Source: an uncultured Paracoccaceae bacterium
GTDB lineage: Bacteria; Pseudomonadota; Alphaproteobacteria; Rhodobacterales; Rhodobacteraceae
DNA length: 64,000 nt
NCBI GenBank assembly: GCA_947493745.1
Contig: CANLSM010000009.1
Coordinates: forward strand, 62,001 to 126,000
Direction of reading: 5' to 3'
Under the pieces are notes generated by a model. The model was not told where the DNA came from and made no database searches. It worked only from the letters and a program-made list of their open reading frames with translations. A program made the position numbers and the translations under genes. Positions 8,602-17,450 of this stretch are shown one piece after another (the first letter of the stretch is position 1; each line of letters starts with the position of its first letter).

Positions 8602-9462
8602 ATGGCGAAATGCGCATTTCTCGGATTGGGTGTCATGGGGTATCCGATGGCAGGCCACCTGACGGCAAAGGGCCATGAGGTCGTGGTCTACAACCGAACG
8701 GGCGCCAAGGCGGATGCGTGGGTTGCCGAACATGGCGGCGGTGCGGCTGCCACACCGGCGGAGGCGGCAAAGGGCGCGGAGATCGTCTTTGCCTGTGTCG
8801 GCAACGATGCGGATCTGCGCTCTGTCACCACTGGCGACAACGGAGCTTTCGCCTCCATGGAGGCAGGTTCGGTCTTTGTCGATCACACGACCGCGAGCGC
8901 CAGTGTCGCCCGTGAACTCCACACCGCAGCAACCGGTTTCGGCTTCATCGATGCGCCGGTCTCCGGCGGACAGGCCGGAGCGGAGAACGGCGCCCTGACC
9001 GTGATGTGCGGTGGCGACGGGGATATCTATGCGCGGGTCGAGCCGGTGATTATGTCTTTCGCGAAATCCTGCCGACTGATGGGGCCATCGGGCGCCGGGC
9101 AACTGACCAAGATGGTCAACCAGATATGCATCGCGGGGCTCTTGCAGGGTCTGTCTGAGGGGATGAACTTCGCGCAGAAGGCCGGGCTCGACGGTGACGC
9201 CGTGCTCGATGTTATCTCCAAGGGGGCTGCGGGTTCCTGGCAGATGGAGAACCGGGGCTCGACCATGCTGAGAGATGAGTTCGATTTCGGTTTTGCGGTG
9301 GACTGGATGCGCAAGGATCTGGGCATCTGTCTGGAAGAGGGCGACGCCAATGGCGCCTCGCTTCCTGCAACGGCGATGATCGACCAGTTCTACAAGGAGG
9401 TGCAGGCCATGGGCGGCGGGCGCTGGGACACATCCAGCCTGATGCGCAGGCTGACCCGATGA
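8602..9462 (+). CDS. NAD(P)-dependent beta-hydroxyacid dehydrogenase (3-hydroxyisobutyrate dehydrogenase family)
   Basis: A 286-residue enzyme. The N-terminal Rossmann motif [13 protein letters not shown] (about residues 8-20) binds the dinucleotide, the segment [16 protein letters not shown] (about 115-130) is the family's substrate-binding signature, and KMVNQI carries the predicted catalytic lysine. Family members oxidise 3-hydroxyisobutyrate, tartronate semialdehyde or succinic semialdehyde; I cannot assign which. The ATG at 8602 puts the Rossmann motif at the usual distance from the start. Its stop overlaps the rpe start by ATGA, so the two form an operon. Confidence 0.88.
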   Translation: MAKCAFLGLGVMGYPMAGHLTAKGHEVVVYNRTGAKADAWVAEHGGGAAATPAEAAKGAEIVFACVGNDADLRSVTTGDNGAFASMEAGSVFVDHTTASASVARELHTAATGFGFIDAPVSGGQAGAENGALTVMCGGDGDIYARVEPVIMSFAKSCRLMGPSGAGQLTKMVNQICIAGLLQGLSEGMNFAQKAGLDGDAVLDVISKGAAGSWQMENRGSTMLRDEFDFGFAVDWMRKDLGICLEEGDANGASLPATAMIDQFYKEVQAMGGGRWDTSSLMRRLTR

Positions 9463-10142
9463 GTGCGGTATTCGATCCCGCGCGCAAACCCAAAATCGCG
9501 CCCTCCATCCTGTCGGCTGACTTCGCGCGCCTCGGGGCCGAGATTGAGGCGGTCGAGGCCGCAGGGGCCGACTGGATCCATGTCGATCCGATGGACGGCC
9601 ATTTCGTGCCCAATCTGACCATGGGACCCAACGTGGTCGCAGCCATCCGTCCTCACGTGAAAACGGTGATGGATGTGCATCTGATGATCTCGCCTGCCGA
9701 TCCGTATCTGGAGGCGTTTGCCAAGGCGGGCTCGGATGTTCTCACCGTCCATGCCGAGGCTGGCCCGCATCTTGATCGCTCGCTGCAGTATATCCGGGAT
9801 CTGGGCTGCAAGGCCGGTGTCGCGCTGAATGTGACGACGCCGCTCTCTGTCATTGAATACTGCCTGGACAAGATCGATCTGATCCTGGTGATGACAATCA
9901 ACCCCGGTTTCGGCGGCCAGAAATTCATTCACGCGATCACCGGAAAGATCGCTGAGGCGCGAAAGATGATTGCCGACCGGCCGATCTGGCTGGAGGTGGA
10001 TGGCGGTGTGACGCCTCAGACAGGGCCGCTTTGTGTCGAGGCGGGTGCGGATGTGCTGGTAGCGGGCTCGGCGGTCTTCAGGGGCGGCACGCCCGAGGAC
10101 TACCGCACCAATATCGCAGCCCTGCGCGCCGCGGTCAGCTAG
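9459..10142 (+). CDS. rpe: ribulose-phosphate 3-epimerase
   Basis: A 227-residue TIM-barrel enzyme that interconverts ribulose 5-phosphate and xylulose 5-phosphate in the pentose phosphate pathway and Calvin cycle. The start region shows [10 protein letters not shown], the metal-binding motif HVDPMDGHF (pattern HxDxMDG), DVHLMI, and the phosphate-binding INPGFGGQ. Length is normal for the family. The ATG overlaps the preceding dehydrogenase stop. The TAG stop shares the bases CTAG with the parE stop on the other strand. Confidence 0.96.
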   Translation: MSAVFDPARKPKIAPSILSADFARLGAEIEAVEAAGADWIHVDPMDGHFVPNLTMGPNVVAAIRPHVKTVMDVHLMISPADPYLEAFAKAGSDVLTVHAEAGPHLDRSLQYIRDLGCKAGVALNVTTPLSVIEYCLDKIDLILVMTINPGFGGQKFIHAITGKIAEARKMIADRPIWLEVDGGVTPQTGPLCVEAGADVLVAGSAVFRGGTPEDYRTNIAALRAAVS

Positions 10143-12127
10143 ACGTCCAGCTCATCCACGAACTGAGCGTTGTCCTGGATGTACTGGAAGCGCATCTCGG
10201 GTTTCTTGCCCATCAGGCGTTCGACAAGATCCCCGGTCTCGCCCGGTTCGTCCTCGTCGATGGAAACACGGATAAGTTTGCGGGTGGCCGGGTTCATCGT
10301 GGTGTCCTTGAGGTCCTTGGCGTTCATCTCGCCCAGCCCCTTGAACCGGGAGACGTCAATCTTTCCACGCCCGCCAAGCCCTTTTTCCAGCATGGCGTCC
10401 TTTTCCGCGTCATCCATGCAGTAGACGCTTCTGGCGCCTTGTGTCAGCCGGTAAAGCGGCGGGCAGGCCAGGTAGAGGTGGCCCTGGTCGATCAGCGGGC
10501 GCATCTGCGTGAAGAAGAACGTCATCAGGAGCGAGGCGATATGCGCCCCGTCCACATCCGCATCGGTCATGATGATGATCTTGTCGTAGCGCAGATCCTC
10601 GACATTGAACCTAGTCCCAAGTCCGACACCGAGCGCCTGACAGAGATCGTTCAGTTCCGCGTTCTGGCTGAGCTTCGAACTGGCCGCACCGAGCACGTTG
10701 AGGATCTTGCCGCGCAAGGGCAGGAGTGCCTGCATCTTGCGGTCGCGCGCCGCCTTGCCAGAGCCGCCCGCGCTGTCGCCTTCCACCAGAAAGAGCTCGG
10801 TCCCCTCACGGTTGGTGGCCGAACAATCGACCAGCTTGCCGGGCAGGCGGAGCTTCTTGGTGGCGGTCTTGCGCTGGGTTTCCTTCTCGGCCCGGCGGCG
10901 CAGCCGCTCCTCGGCGCGCAGGATCAGGTAATCCAGAATGGCACCAGCGGATTTGGTGTCTGCCGCCAGCCAGTTGTCGAAGTGATCGCGAACGGAGTTT
11001 TCGACCAGACGCTGCGCCTCGGTCGTGGCAAGCCGGTCCTTGGTCTGCCCGACGAACTCCGGCTCGCGGATGAAGACGGAAATCATCGCGCAGCCGCCTG
11101 ACATGACGTCCTCACGGGTGATCTGGGCCGCCTTGCGGTTGCTCACCAGTTCGCCGTAAGCCTTGATGCCTTTCAGGATCGCAGCCCAGAACCCGCTCTC
11201 ATGGGTGCCGCCTTCGGGCGTCGGGACGGTGTTGCAATAGGAGTTGATGAAGGCATCGCGCGAGGGCGTCCAGTTGATCGCCCATTCGGCATAGCCCGGC
11301 AGGTCATTGCCGAATTTCTCGGCAAATTGCACCTTTCCGGCGAAGGGCTTGTCGGCATAGGTCGAGGCGCCGCTCAGTTGCTCGCCCAGGTAGTCGGAAA
11401 GGCCTCCGGGAAAGTGAAAGACAGCCTGCTCGGGCGTCTCGTCACCGGATTTCAGGGTCTCAGGCGCGCATTTCCAGCGAATTTCCACGCCCGAGAAAAG
11501 ATAGGCCTTGGAGCGGGCCATCTTCATCAGCCGTGCAGGCTTGAAATGAGCGGCGGGTCCGAAAATCTCCGCATCGGGATGGAAGGTGACGGTTGTGCCG
11601 CGCCGATTGGGCGTGGGTCCGAGCTTTTCCAGCCCGGTCTGTGGCAGGCCGCGGGAATAGCTTTGCCGGAAAAGCTCGCGGTTGCGCGCAACCTCGACGA
11701 CAACACTGTCGCTCAGCGCATTGACGACCGATATCCCGACACCATGAAGGCCGCCCGATGTCTGATAGGCATCACCATCGAACTTGCCGCCCGCATGCAG
11801 ATCGCAAAGCACGACCTCAAGGGCCGATTTTTCCGGTTCATCGGGATGTGGGCCGACCGGGATGCCACGGCCATTGTCGCGGATCGTGACGGAATAGTCG
11901 GCATGCAGTTCGACCTCGATCCGGGTGGCGTGACCGGCCACCGCCTCATCCATCGAGTTGTCGAGCACCTCGGCCACCAGATGATGCAGCGCACGCTCAT
12001 CCGTCCCGCCGATATACATGCCCGGCCGCATCCGGACCGCTTCAAGTCCCTTGAGCTTGCGGATGGACGAGGCGTCATAGTCCTTGCTCGCCTTGTCTTC
12101 GTTGAAAAGATCCTTGCCGTCCGACAT
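10139..12127 (-). CDS. parE: DNA topoisomerase IV subunit B
   Basis: A GHKL-type ATPase subunit that, with ParC, decatenates sister chromosomes. It shows the ATP-binding segments [18 protein letters not shown] and [15 protein letters not shown], then the TOPRIM motif VEGDSAGGS and the metal-binding DADVDGAHI. The missing GyrB-type insert and the overall length of about 662 residues favour ParE over GyrB. The start at 12127 (MSDGKDLFN) places YDASSI at the usual position; in-frame starts at 12178 and further upstream would add 17 or more residues of low-complexity sequence. parC is not in the window. Confidence 0.93.
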   Translation of the reverse strand: MSDGKDLFNEDKASKDYDASSIRKLKGLEAVRMRPGMYIGGTDERALHHLVAEVLDNSMDEAVAGHATRIEVELHADYSVTIRDNGRGIPVGPHPDEPEKSALEVVLCDLHAGGKFDGDAYQTSGGLHGVGISVVNALSDSVVVEVARNRELFRQSYSRGLPQTGLEKLGPTPNRRGTTVTFHPDAEIFGPAAHFKPARLMKMARSKAYLFSGVEIRWKCAPETLKSGDETPEQAVFHFPGGLSDYLGEQLSGASTYADKPFAGKVQFAEKFGNDLPGYAEWAINWTPSRDAFINSYCNTVPTPEGGTHESGFWAAILKGIKAYGELVSNRKAAQITREDVMSGGCAMISVFIREPEFVGQTKDRLATTEAQRLVENSVRDHFDNWLAADTKSAGAILDYLILRAEERLRRRAEKETQRKTATKKLRLPGKLVDCSATNREGTELFLVEGDSAGGSGKAARDRKMQALLPLRGKILNVLGAASSKLSQNAELNDLCQALGVGLGTRFNVEDLRYDKIIIMTDADVDGAHIASLLMTFFFTQMRPLIDQGHLYLACPPLYRLTQGARSVYCMDDAEKDAMLEKGLGGRGKIDVSRFKGLGEMNAKDLKDTTMNPATRKLIRVSIDEDEPGETGDLVERLMGKKPEMRFQYIQDNAQFVDELDV

Positions 12128-12219
12128 CGGTGATTGCGGATCCTTTGAACCGTCACGCCTTGCTTGCGCGTTTTCCATGGTCGAGAGTTTTCCCGAATCT
12201 TGTTCTGCTCTGCCATAGG

Positions 12220-12248
12220 TTATGACAGATCGCACCGGGCTACATCAA
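12220..12248 (-). promoter_or_regulatory. possible parE promoter
   Basis: On the minus strand TTGATG (12243-12248) is followed after exactly 17 bases by TCATAA (12220-12225), a weak match to -35 and -10 boxes upstream of parE. The -35 region lies in a perfect 10-bp palindrome CAACATGTTG (12246-12255). A match this loose occurs often by chance. Confidence 0.3.
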
Positions 12249-12480
12249 CATGTTGTAGTGAGAGAGGGAGAAACGGCATCTTGCGCAAAACGGAGTGCTA
12301 CACCCATCCCCGCCTGCGCAAGATCCAACTGAAAATCGAGAAACTATGTTGCCCCCGAAAAAATGAACTCGTGACCAGCGATCAAAAACGCGACCGGAAC
12401 AAACGCTACTAACGACTATATGGGCGAGATATCTGTCGACAAAATGGCGGCACGGCCACAATTGCGCCCAATTGAACTCC
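12249..12480. other. intergenic region between parE and the hydrolase-OsmC gene
   Basis: About 230 bases with lower GC than the flanking genes. Short open frames on both strands here lack a ribosome binding site, recognisable motifs and genome-like codon use. I see no gene in it. Confidence 0.4.
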
Positions 12481-12486
12481 CGTTTA

Positions 12487-12510
12487 AGTAAAACTGTGCG
12501 TAAACGCACA
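12487..12510 (-). terminator. terminator after the hydrolase-OsmC gene
   Basis: Directly after the gene's stop codon, the minus strand has a perfect 6-bp stem TGTGCG/CGCACA with a 4-base loop, followed by a T-rich stretch (GTTTTACTT). This fits a short Rho-independent terminator. Confidence 0.65.
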
Positions 12511-13731
12511 TCAGACCAACTTGGTGTCGATCCTGACCTGGCTCTCAAGGGTCTTGTGGACGGGGCATTTGTCCGCGATTTCAAGCAACCTCTGCCGCTG
12601 GTCTTCCGTCAGGTCGCCCTCAAGTGAGATATGACGCACGAACTGGTCGATCTTGGACGCAGGCTGGTCGCAATGCTCACAATCGGTCGCATGCAGCTTG
12701 TCGTGGGTGATGTCCACCGAAACGCCGCTCAGCGGCCATTTCTTGCGTCTTGCATACATGCGGATCGTCATCGACGTGCAGGCCCCAAGTCCGGCGGACA
12801 GGAACTGATAGGGGCTCATGCCCTGATCCGTCCCGCCATAGGCCAGCGGCTCGTCCGCCAGGGCATGATGGCGCGGACCCGACGAGACATCCTGCAAAAA
12901 GCCGCCGGGATCACTTTCGGTGACGCGCACGATGCCCTCGGGGGCACCGATGGGGGCGGCGGCCTTCTGCATGGGCAGATAGTTCTGCACCCACGCGGCA
13001 ATGACGTCCGCGACATACTCCGCATCTTCGGCGCGGGTCACCAGATGATCGGCCCGGTCAAGCGTGACAAAGCTCTTGGGGTGTTTGGCCGCGAGGAAAA
13101 TCTCGGATGCGTTCTCGATCCCGACCGTGTCGTCGATGGGGGAGTGGAGAACGAGAAGCGCGCTCTTCATATCTGCGATCGCGGGCTTCAGCTCGGCTGC
13201 GCGAATATCGTCGAGAAAGCTCTTGCGGATGGTGAAATCGCGCCCTGCAAGACTGACCTTCGCCGATCCCTTGGCCTCGATCTTCGGAATGGCGCCCGAG
13301 AAATTATGCGCGACATGGGACGGGTCGGAAGGCGCACCGATGGTCACAACCGCCTTCACATGGTCGAGATCGCCAGCCGCCTTCAGCACAGCCGCGCCGC
13401 CCAGCGAATGGCCGATGAGGATATCGACAGGTTTGCCGATGCTCGCCAGATGCCGGGCCGCCAGTTTCAGATCGTCCACATTGGAGGAAAAGCCGGTGTT
13501 GGCAAACTCGCCGTCGCTGTGGCCGAGCCCGGTGAAATCGAACCTGAGAACAGCGATCCCCATGGCAGAAAGGCGCTGAGCGATCCGGCGGGCCGCCGGG
13601 ATGTCCTTGGAGCAGGTGAAACAATGCGCAAAGACGGCTGTGGCCAGATGTCGCCCGGCCGGCATTTCAAGCCGCGCGGCTAGCATGTCTCCGCCATGGC
13701 CTTCAAAGGTCAGTTTCTCTGTTTGCATCAT
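12511..13731 (-). CDS. alpha/beta hydrolase-OsmC fusion protein
   Basis: A 406-residue two-domain protein. Residues about 1-255 are an alpha/beta hydrolase with the nucleophile elbow GHSLGG, a likely acid in SPIDD and the His in RADHLV. Residues about 270-406 are an OsmC/Ohr domain with both conserved cysteines (GLGACTSM and DKCPVHKTL), which in OsmC and Ohr reduce organic hydroperoxides. Such fusions are known in proteobacteria, but the substrate is unknown. The start at 13731 (ATGATG) follows a good GGAGGG ribosome binding site; upstream in-frame codons are less convincing. It lies 88 bp downstream of dddP on the same strand and could be co-transcribed with it. Confidence 0.88.
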   Translation of the reverse strand: MMQTEKLTFEGHGGDMLAARLEMPAGRHLATAVFAHCFTCSKDIPAARRIAQRLSAMGIAVLRFDFTGLGHSDGEFANTGFSSNVDDLKLAARHLASIGKPVDILIGHSLGGAAVLKAAGDLDHVKAVVTIGAPSDPSHVAHNFSGAIPKIEAKGSAKVSLAGRDFTIRKSFLDDIRAAELKPAIADMKSALLVLHSPIDDTVGIENASEIFLAAKHPKSFVTLDRADHLVTRAEDAEYVADVIAAWVQNYLPMQKAAAPIGAPEGIVRVTESDPGGFLQDVSSGPRHHALADEPLAYGGTDQGMSPYQFLSAGLGACTSMTIRMYARRKKWPLSGVSVDITHDKLHATDCEHCDQPASKIDQFVRHISLEGDLTEDQRQRLLEIADKCPVHKTLESQVRIDTKLV

Positions 13732-13819
13732 CGGCCCTCCATCTCGGCGCGAGGGCCATAATTGGGACCAAACGCCGTTCGATCCAAGACGCTTGAAGCG
13801 GTTCTCGCGCAGTCGTGAC

Positions 13820-15142
13820 CTATGCTTCACCCATCATGCGCGGATCGAAGGGATAGCGGGTGAGGTTTTCAAAGCCGGTTTCGGTGATCAGCACCTGATC
13901 CTCCAGCTTGATGGAAAAATCGCCACCCTCGGGGCTGACGAGCGCTTCGACACAAAGCGTCATACCCGCCTCCAGCACGCCGTCGAAGGCACCGGGTTTG
14001 AACCCGTCGGGATAATCGACATGCGGCCATTCATCACAAAGCCCCACGCCGTGCATCAGGCAGGAATATTTCTGCTTCTGGTATTGCGGGGCCAGCACAT
14101 GCGTGTTCCGGGTCAAGTCATCGAAATGCACGCCGGGTTTGAGCATCTCCATATTGGTCATGATGTGCTCATGAGCGTGCCGCATGGCCGCGATCATATC
14201 GGGGCGCGGCGCCTCATCGCCGACCCACCACGTCCGCGAGAGATCCGCGCACATCCCATAGGGGCCGATCAGATCCGTGTCGAAGGCGAGGATTTCGTTG
14301 TTTTGCAGGATGCGGGGTCCGCATTCCTGAAACCAGGGATTTGTGCGTGGGCCGGTGGCGAGGAGCCGGGTCTCGATCCACTCGCCGCCACGTTTGATAT
14401 TCTCGGCATGGAGCACGGCCCATATCTCGTCTTCCGAGAGGCCGGGGCGCACGGCCTGCTCCATCTCGGCCATTGCGACCTCGCAGGTGTGAACAGCACA
14501 TCGCATTGCAAGGATGTCGTCCGGGCCCTTGATCGAGCGGGCCTTTTCCATGACCTCCTCGCCCGGGCGGACGTCGAAGCCGCCCGCCTCCAGCGCGCGC
14601 AGGCCCGCGATCATGATCTTGTCCACGGCAAGCCGCCGGTTGCTCCCTGCATGGGCGCGCATCACCTCATCGACCTGAGCGGTGAAACCGGCCGCGGCTT
14701 CCTCGCCCCGGTCACCGACGCTGAAGTAATACATTGATGCGCCTGAGCGGACCTCGCGGACCAGCGGATTGAACTCCGCCAGAAAGGGCGAGTTCTTGTA
14801 ATCCCACAGAACCATATGGCCGTCCGCGCAGACCAGACAGGCGCGAAACGGGTTATGCGTGTTCCAAAGCTGCATCGAGGTGCTGTCGGTGGCGTAACGA
14901 ATGCTCAGGGGATCAAAGAGCAGGACACCACCGAAATCGCGTTCCACCAGCATTCTGACGATCCGGTCCAGCCGGAATGCCCGCATCGCCTCAAGATTTG
15001 GAGCGGTCAGCCCGGCGGCGGCCCACTCGTCAAAGGCCAGACGGGTCGGACCGATCTCGATCCGGTCATTGTCGTCGGGCGAGCCGTCGGGCCGACGCTT
15101 TGTCGGGTCAATCTTGCGGGTACTGGCAGGATAGATCGTCAT
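13820..15142 (-). CDS. dddP: DMSP lyase DddP (M24 metallopeptidase fold)
   Basis: A 440-residue protein of the M24/creatinase fold that matches DddP, which cleaves dimethylsulfoniopropionate to dimethyl sulfide and acrylate. The N-terminal IDPTKRRPDGSPDDNDR block and NTHNPFRACLVCADG are typical of DddP and not of Xaa-Pro peptidases. Metal ligands are visible as Asp288, Asp290, Asp300, His364, Glu399 and Glu414, and the proposed catalytic Asp370 is in HGVGLCDEW. These residues are all exactly 7 lower than those I recall for Ruegeria lacuscaerulensis DddP (295, 297, 307, 371, 406, 421 and 377). An in-frame GTG at 15154, nine bases after a GGAGG, is an alternative start that adds four residues. 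Confidence 0.92.
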   Translation of the reverse strand: MTIYPASTRKIDPTKRRPDGSPDDNDRIEIGPTRLAFDEWAAAGLTAPNLEAMRAFRLDRIVRMLVERDFGGVLLFDPLSIRYATDSTSMQLWNTHNPFRACLVCADGHMVLWDYKNSPFLAEFNPLVREVRSGASMYYFSVGDRGEEAAAGFTAQVDEVMRAHAGSNRRLAVDKIMIAGLRALEAGGFDVRPGEEVMEKARSIKGPDDILAMRCAVHTCEVAMAEMEQAVRPGLSEDEIWAVLHAENIKRGGEWIETRLLATGPRTNPWFQECGPRILQNNEILAFDTDLIGPYGMCADLSRTWWVGDEAPRPDMIAAMRHAHEHIMTNMEMLKPGVHFDDLTRNTHVLAPQYQKQKYSCLMHGVGLCDEWPHVDYPDGFKPGAFDGVLEAGMTLCVEALVSPEGGDFSIKLEDQVLITETGFENLTRYPFDPRMMGEA

Positions 15143-15292
15143 GGGCCGCCTCACATTGCGTTTCCTCCACGCTGTCGGATCATCGATCTGACAGACGCGC
15201 AGAAAATGACCTCGCCGATGTCGTTTTTGGATGAATTTGCCCGATTGGACGGTCATAACCGGGGCCGGAACACAGATCAGAAGGCCCGGTGC

Positions 15293-16180
15293 ATGTTCAA
15301 ACTGATAATCCGTCTCGGCGCGGTCCTGGTCCTGCTGGCCATTGTCGGAGGGTTTTTCGGGGGCATCCATCCTGCCTTTGACACGCTTTCGGTGTTTCGC
15401 GTTCATCTTGGTCTGCTGAGCATTCCTTTTGCGGTTCTGCCGCTCTTGTGGCGTGGCAAATGGGCGGCGCGCATCGGCATGCTGGGGTGTGGCATTGCTA
15501 TCATTGGACTGTGGAGTGTGCTGTTGCCGCCGGTCGTCGTGAGCCAGCCCCAGCTTGTCGGCTATCAGCACAATCTGCGCTATGACAATCGGGATCTTGA
15601 TCAGGTTCTGGCGGCGATCGATGCGCTCGATCCTGACTTCCTGCTGCTTCAAGAGCTGTCAGATGCAAATCTTGCGGCTCTGGCTGGGCTGACGGAAGCC
15701 TATCCCAATCAGATCATCTGCCCCGGAGCGCCGGTCGGGGCCGTCGCGGTCTATTCCAGGCTACCGCCATTCGGAGAGCCGGGCTGTGCCAGAAACGGCT
15801 ATCTGGCCTGGATGGAGGTGCAGGCCGGTGACGGGCTGGCGACGCTGGCCTCGATCCATCTCAACTGGCCATGGCCCTATGAACAGCATCAGGTTCTTGG
15901 CCGTCTCCTGCCCGAGTTGGAGCAGATGAAGGGACGCATCATACTGGGCGGTGACTTCAATGCAGTGCCATGGTCCCGTTCGGTGTCCTCGATTGCGCAG
16001 GCGACCAATACGCGGCCCATTCCGGGCTTCCGCCCCAGTTTCCAGTTGAGCGTTCTGCGACCCGCATTGCCGATTGACCTGACGCTGACACATGCAGATA
16101 TCCGCGCCGAGGCGATCCTGTTGGGCCATGGCGGCTCCGATCACCGGGCGACTGAGTTACGGCTGGAGTTCGGGCAATGA
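15293..16180 (+). CDS. membrane-anchored endonuclease/exonuclease/phosphatase family protein
   Basis: A 295-residue protein. The first 85 residues contain about three hydrophobic helices, and the rest is an EEP domain with the expected LLLQELSD segment (metal-binding Glu), GGDFNAVPWS and the C-terminal GSDHRATE motif carrying the catalytic Asp-His pair. Family members cut DNA or phosphodiester or phosphomonoester bonds; the substrate is not predictable. The active domain most likely faces the periplasm. Start ATG at 15293 is chosen as it begins a basic-hydrophobic membrane segment; an in-frame ATG about 28 codons earlier is possible. Its stop overlaps the methyltransferase start (ATGA). It diverges from dddP. 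Confidence 0.82.
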   Translation: MFKLIIRLGAVLVLLAIVGGFFGGIHPAFDTLSVFRVHLGLLSIPFAVLPLLWRGKWAARIGMLGCGIAIIGLWSVLLPPVVVSQPQLVGYQHNLRYDNRDLDQVLAAIDALDPDFLLLQELSDANLAALAGLTEAYPNQIICPGAPVGAVAVYSRLPPFGEPGCARNGYLAWMEVQAGDGLATLASIHLNWPWPYEQHQVLGRLLPELEQMKGRIILGGDFNAVPWSRSVSSIAQATNTRPIPGFRPSFQLSVLRPALPIDLTLTHADIRAEAILLGHGGSDHRATELRLEFGQ

Positions 16181-17430
16181 GCGATCCGGTCGCGGCACAA
16201 TACGAGGTTTTTCCCTATCCCGAGCGGGATCCCAAGGACGAGCGCAAGCGCCTGATCGTGGGCTCGCCTTCGGATCCTCTGGAGATCGACCATTTCCTCT
16301 TTCAGGGAAAGCGGGACTGGAGCAGCCCGTTCCGGGCGCTCTTCGCAGGTGGCGGAACGGGTGATGGCCTGATCCAGCTTGCTACAAGACTGCAGGCCGC
16401 GGGATGTCCTGCCGACATCCTCTATGTCGATATGTCCCGCGCATCCCGTTCGATTGCCGAAGCCCGCGCGCGCGAACGTCAACTGACCAATATCCGGTTC
16501 GAGACGGCCGATCTGCTCCGTGCCCCGGATTTCGGAGCTTTCGACTATATCGACTGCACCGGTGTGCTGCACCATCTGCCCGACCCGGATGCGGGGTTTC
16601 AGGCGCTGTCGGATGCATTGGCACCTGATGGGGGCATCGGTCTCATGGTCTATGCGCCTTATGGCCGGACCGGCGTCTACCACTTGCAGGAGGCCTTTGC
16701 GACCCTGCTGCCCGACGAGGATCCCGCAGTGCGGCTTGATCTCGGCAAGGCGGTTCTGGGCAATCTGCCCGAAGGCAACTGGCTGAAGCGAAACCCCTAT
16801 GTTCAGGATCATGAGCGTGGAGATGCGGGGCTTTACGATCTGTTGCTGCACAGCCGGGACCGACCCTATACCGTGCCGCAGCTGATCGCGGCGTTGAGCG
16901 ACGCGGGTCTGGGTCTGGTCTCGTTCACGCAACCCGGACTTTATGACCCGGCGCGTCTGCTGCCCCAGCGGGATGATATCTCGCGCTGTCTTGGGGCGCT
17001 CGACCCGGTTGCCCGGATGGGACTGGCGGAAGCGCTGAGAGGGGACCTCAAGACCCATGTGCTCTATGTGGCAAAGGCAGAGCGGGCAGGGCAGGTGGAG
17101 GCCGGATTGAAACCGGACGCGGTGCCCCGTCTCAAGGCGCCTGCCGCGGCGGTCGCCCGTCAGGTTGCCGCGAAGGGCGGGCTTTCCCTGACGCTGGAGA
17201 CCGGCAAAGTCGGGATCGATATCGACACGTCACTGGCCCCGGCCATCGCATTGGCGGACGGGCAACGTACGCTGACTGAGATGGCGCAGCAACTGGGTCT
17301 CGACTGGCTTGCATTCTCGACCCGCTGGGCCGGTGTCGAGCGGCCTTTGCGAGACTACGGCCTGCTCCAGTATTCGACCTTCCCGGGCTGGCGCGCAAAA
17401 GAAAAGGGCTCCCGTCTCCGGGAGCCCTGA
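16177..17430 (+). CDS. class I SAM-dependent methyltransferase with a C-terminal PqqD-like region
   Basis: A 417-residue protein. Residues about 50-200 form a Rossmann methyltransferase with motif I FAGGGTGDG, an acidic post-I residue in LYVDMS and the YIDCTGVLHHL segment. Residues about 320-405 contain an ALADGQRTLTEMAQQLG stretch that resembles the helix-turn of PqqD or RRE-type winged-helix domains, which bind peptides. The substrate is unknown. The ATG overlaps the preceding gene's stop. Its last ten codons (ending in RLREP) are written in a perfect inverted repeat that serves as the terminator of the convergent glnA. Confidence 0.82.
   Translation: MSDPVAAQYEVFPYPERDPKDERKRLIVGSPSDPLEIDHFLFQGKRDWSSPFRALFAGGGTGDGLIQLATRLQAAGCPADILYVDMSRASRSIAEARARERQLTNIRFETADLLRAPDFGAFDYIDCTGVLHHLPDPDAGFQALSDALAPDGGIGLMVYAPYGRTGVYHLQEAFATLLPDEDPAVRLDLGKAVLGNLPEGNWLKRNPYVQDHERGDAGLYDLLLHSRDRPYTVPQLIAALSDAGLGLVSFTQPGLYDPARLLPQRDDISRCLGALDPVARMGLAEALRGDLKTHVLYVAKAERAGQVEAGLKPDAVPRLKAPAAAVARQVAAKGGLSLTLETGKVGIDIDTSLAPAIALADGQRTLTEMAQQLGLDWLAFSTRWAGVERPLRDYGLLQYSTFPGWRAKEKGSRLREP
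17397..17428 (-). terminator. Rho-independent terminator of glnA, inside the methyltransferase 3' end
   Basis: A perfect 10-bp stem AGGGCTCCCG/CGGGAGCCCT (17405-17414 with 17419-17428) with a 4-base loop is followed on the minus strand by TTTTCTTTT. It lies 22 bp beyond the glnA stop codon and lies within the coding sequence of the opposing methyltransferase gene. Confidence 0.9.
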
Positions 17431-17450
17431 TCGTCTGAGCCGCTTCCTGA

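Noticed and set aside
12240-12258. LuxR or similar operator at the CAACATGTTG palindrome
   Set aside because: Only a single short palindrome overlapping a weak -35 box; not enough to name a regulator.
12164-12412. Small + strand gene between parE and the hydrolase-OsmC gene
   Set aside because: It starts inside parE antisense, has no ribosome binding site and no codon bias or motifs.
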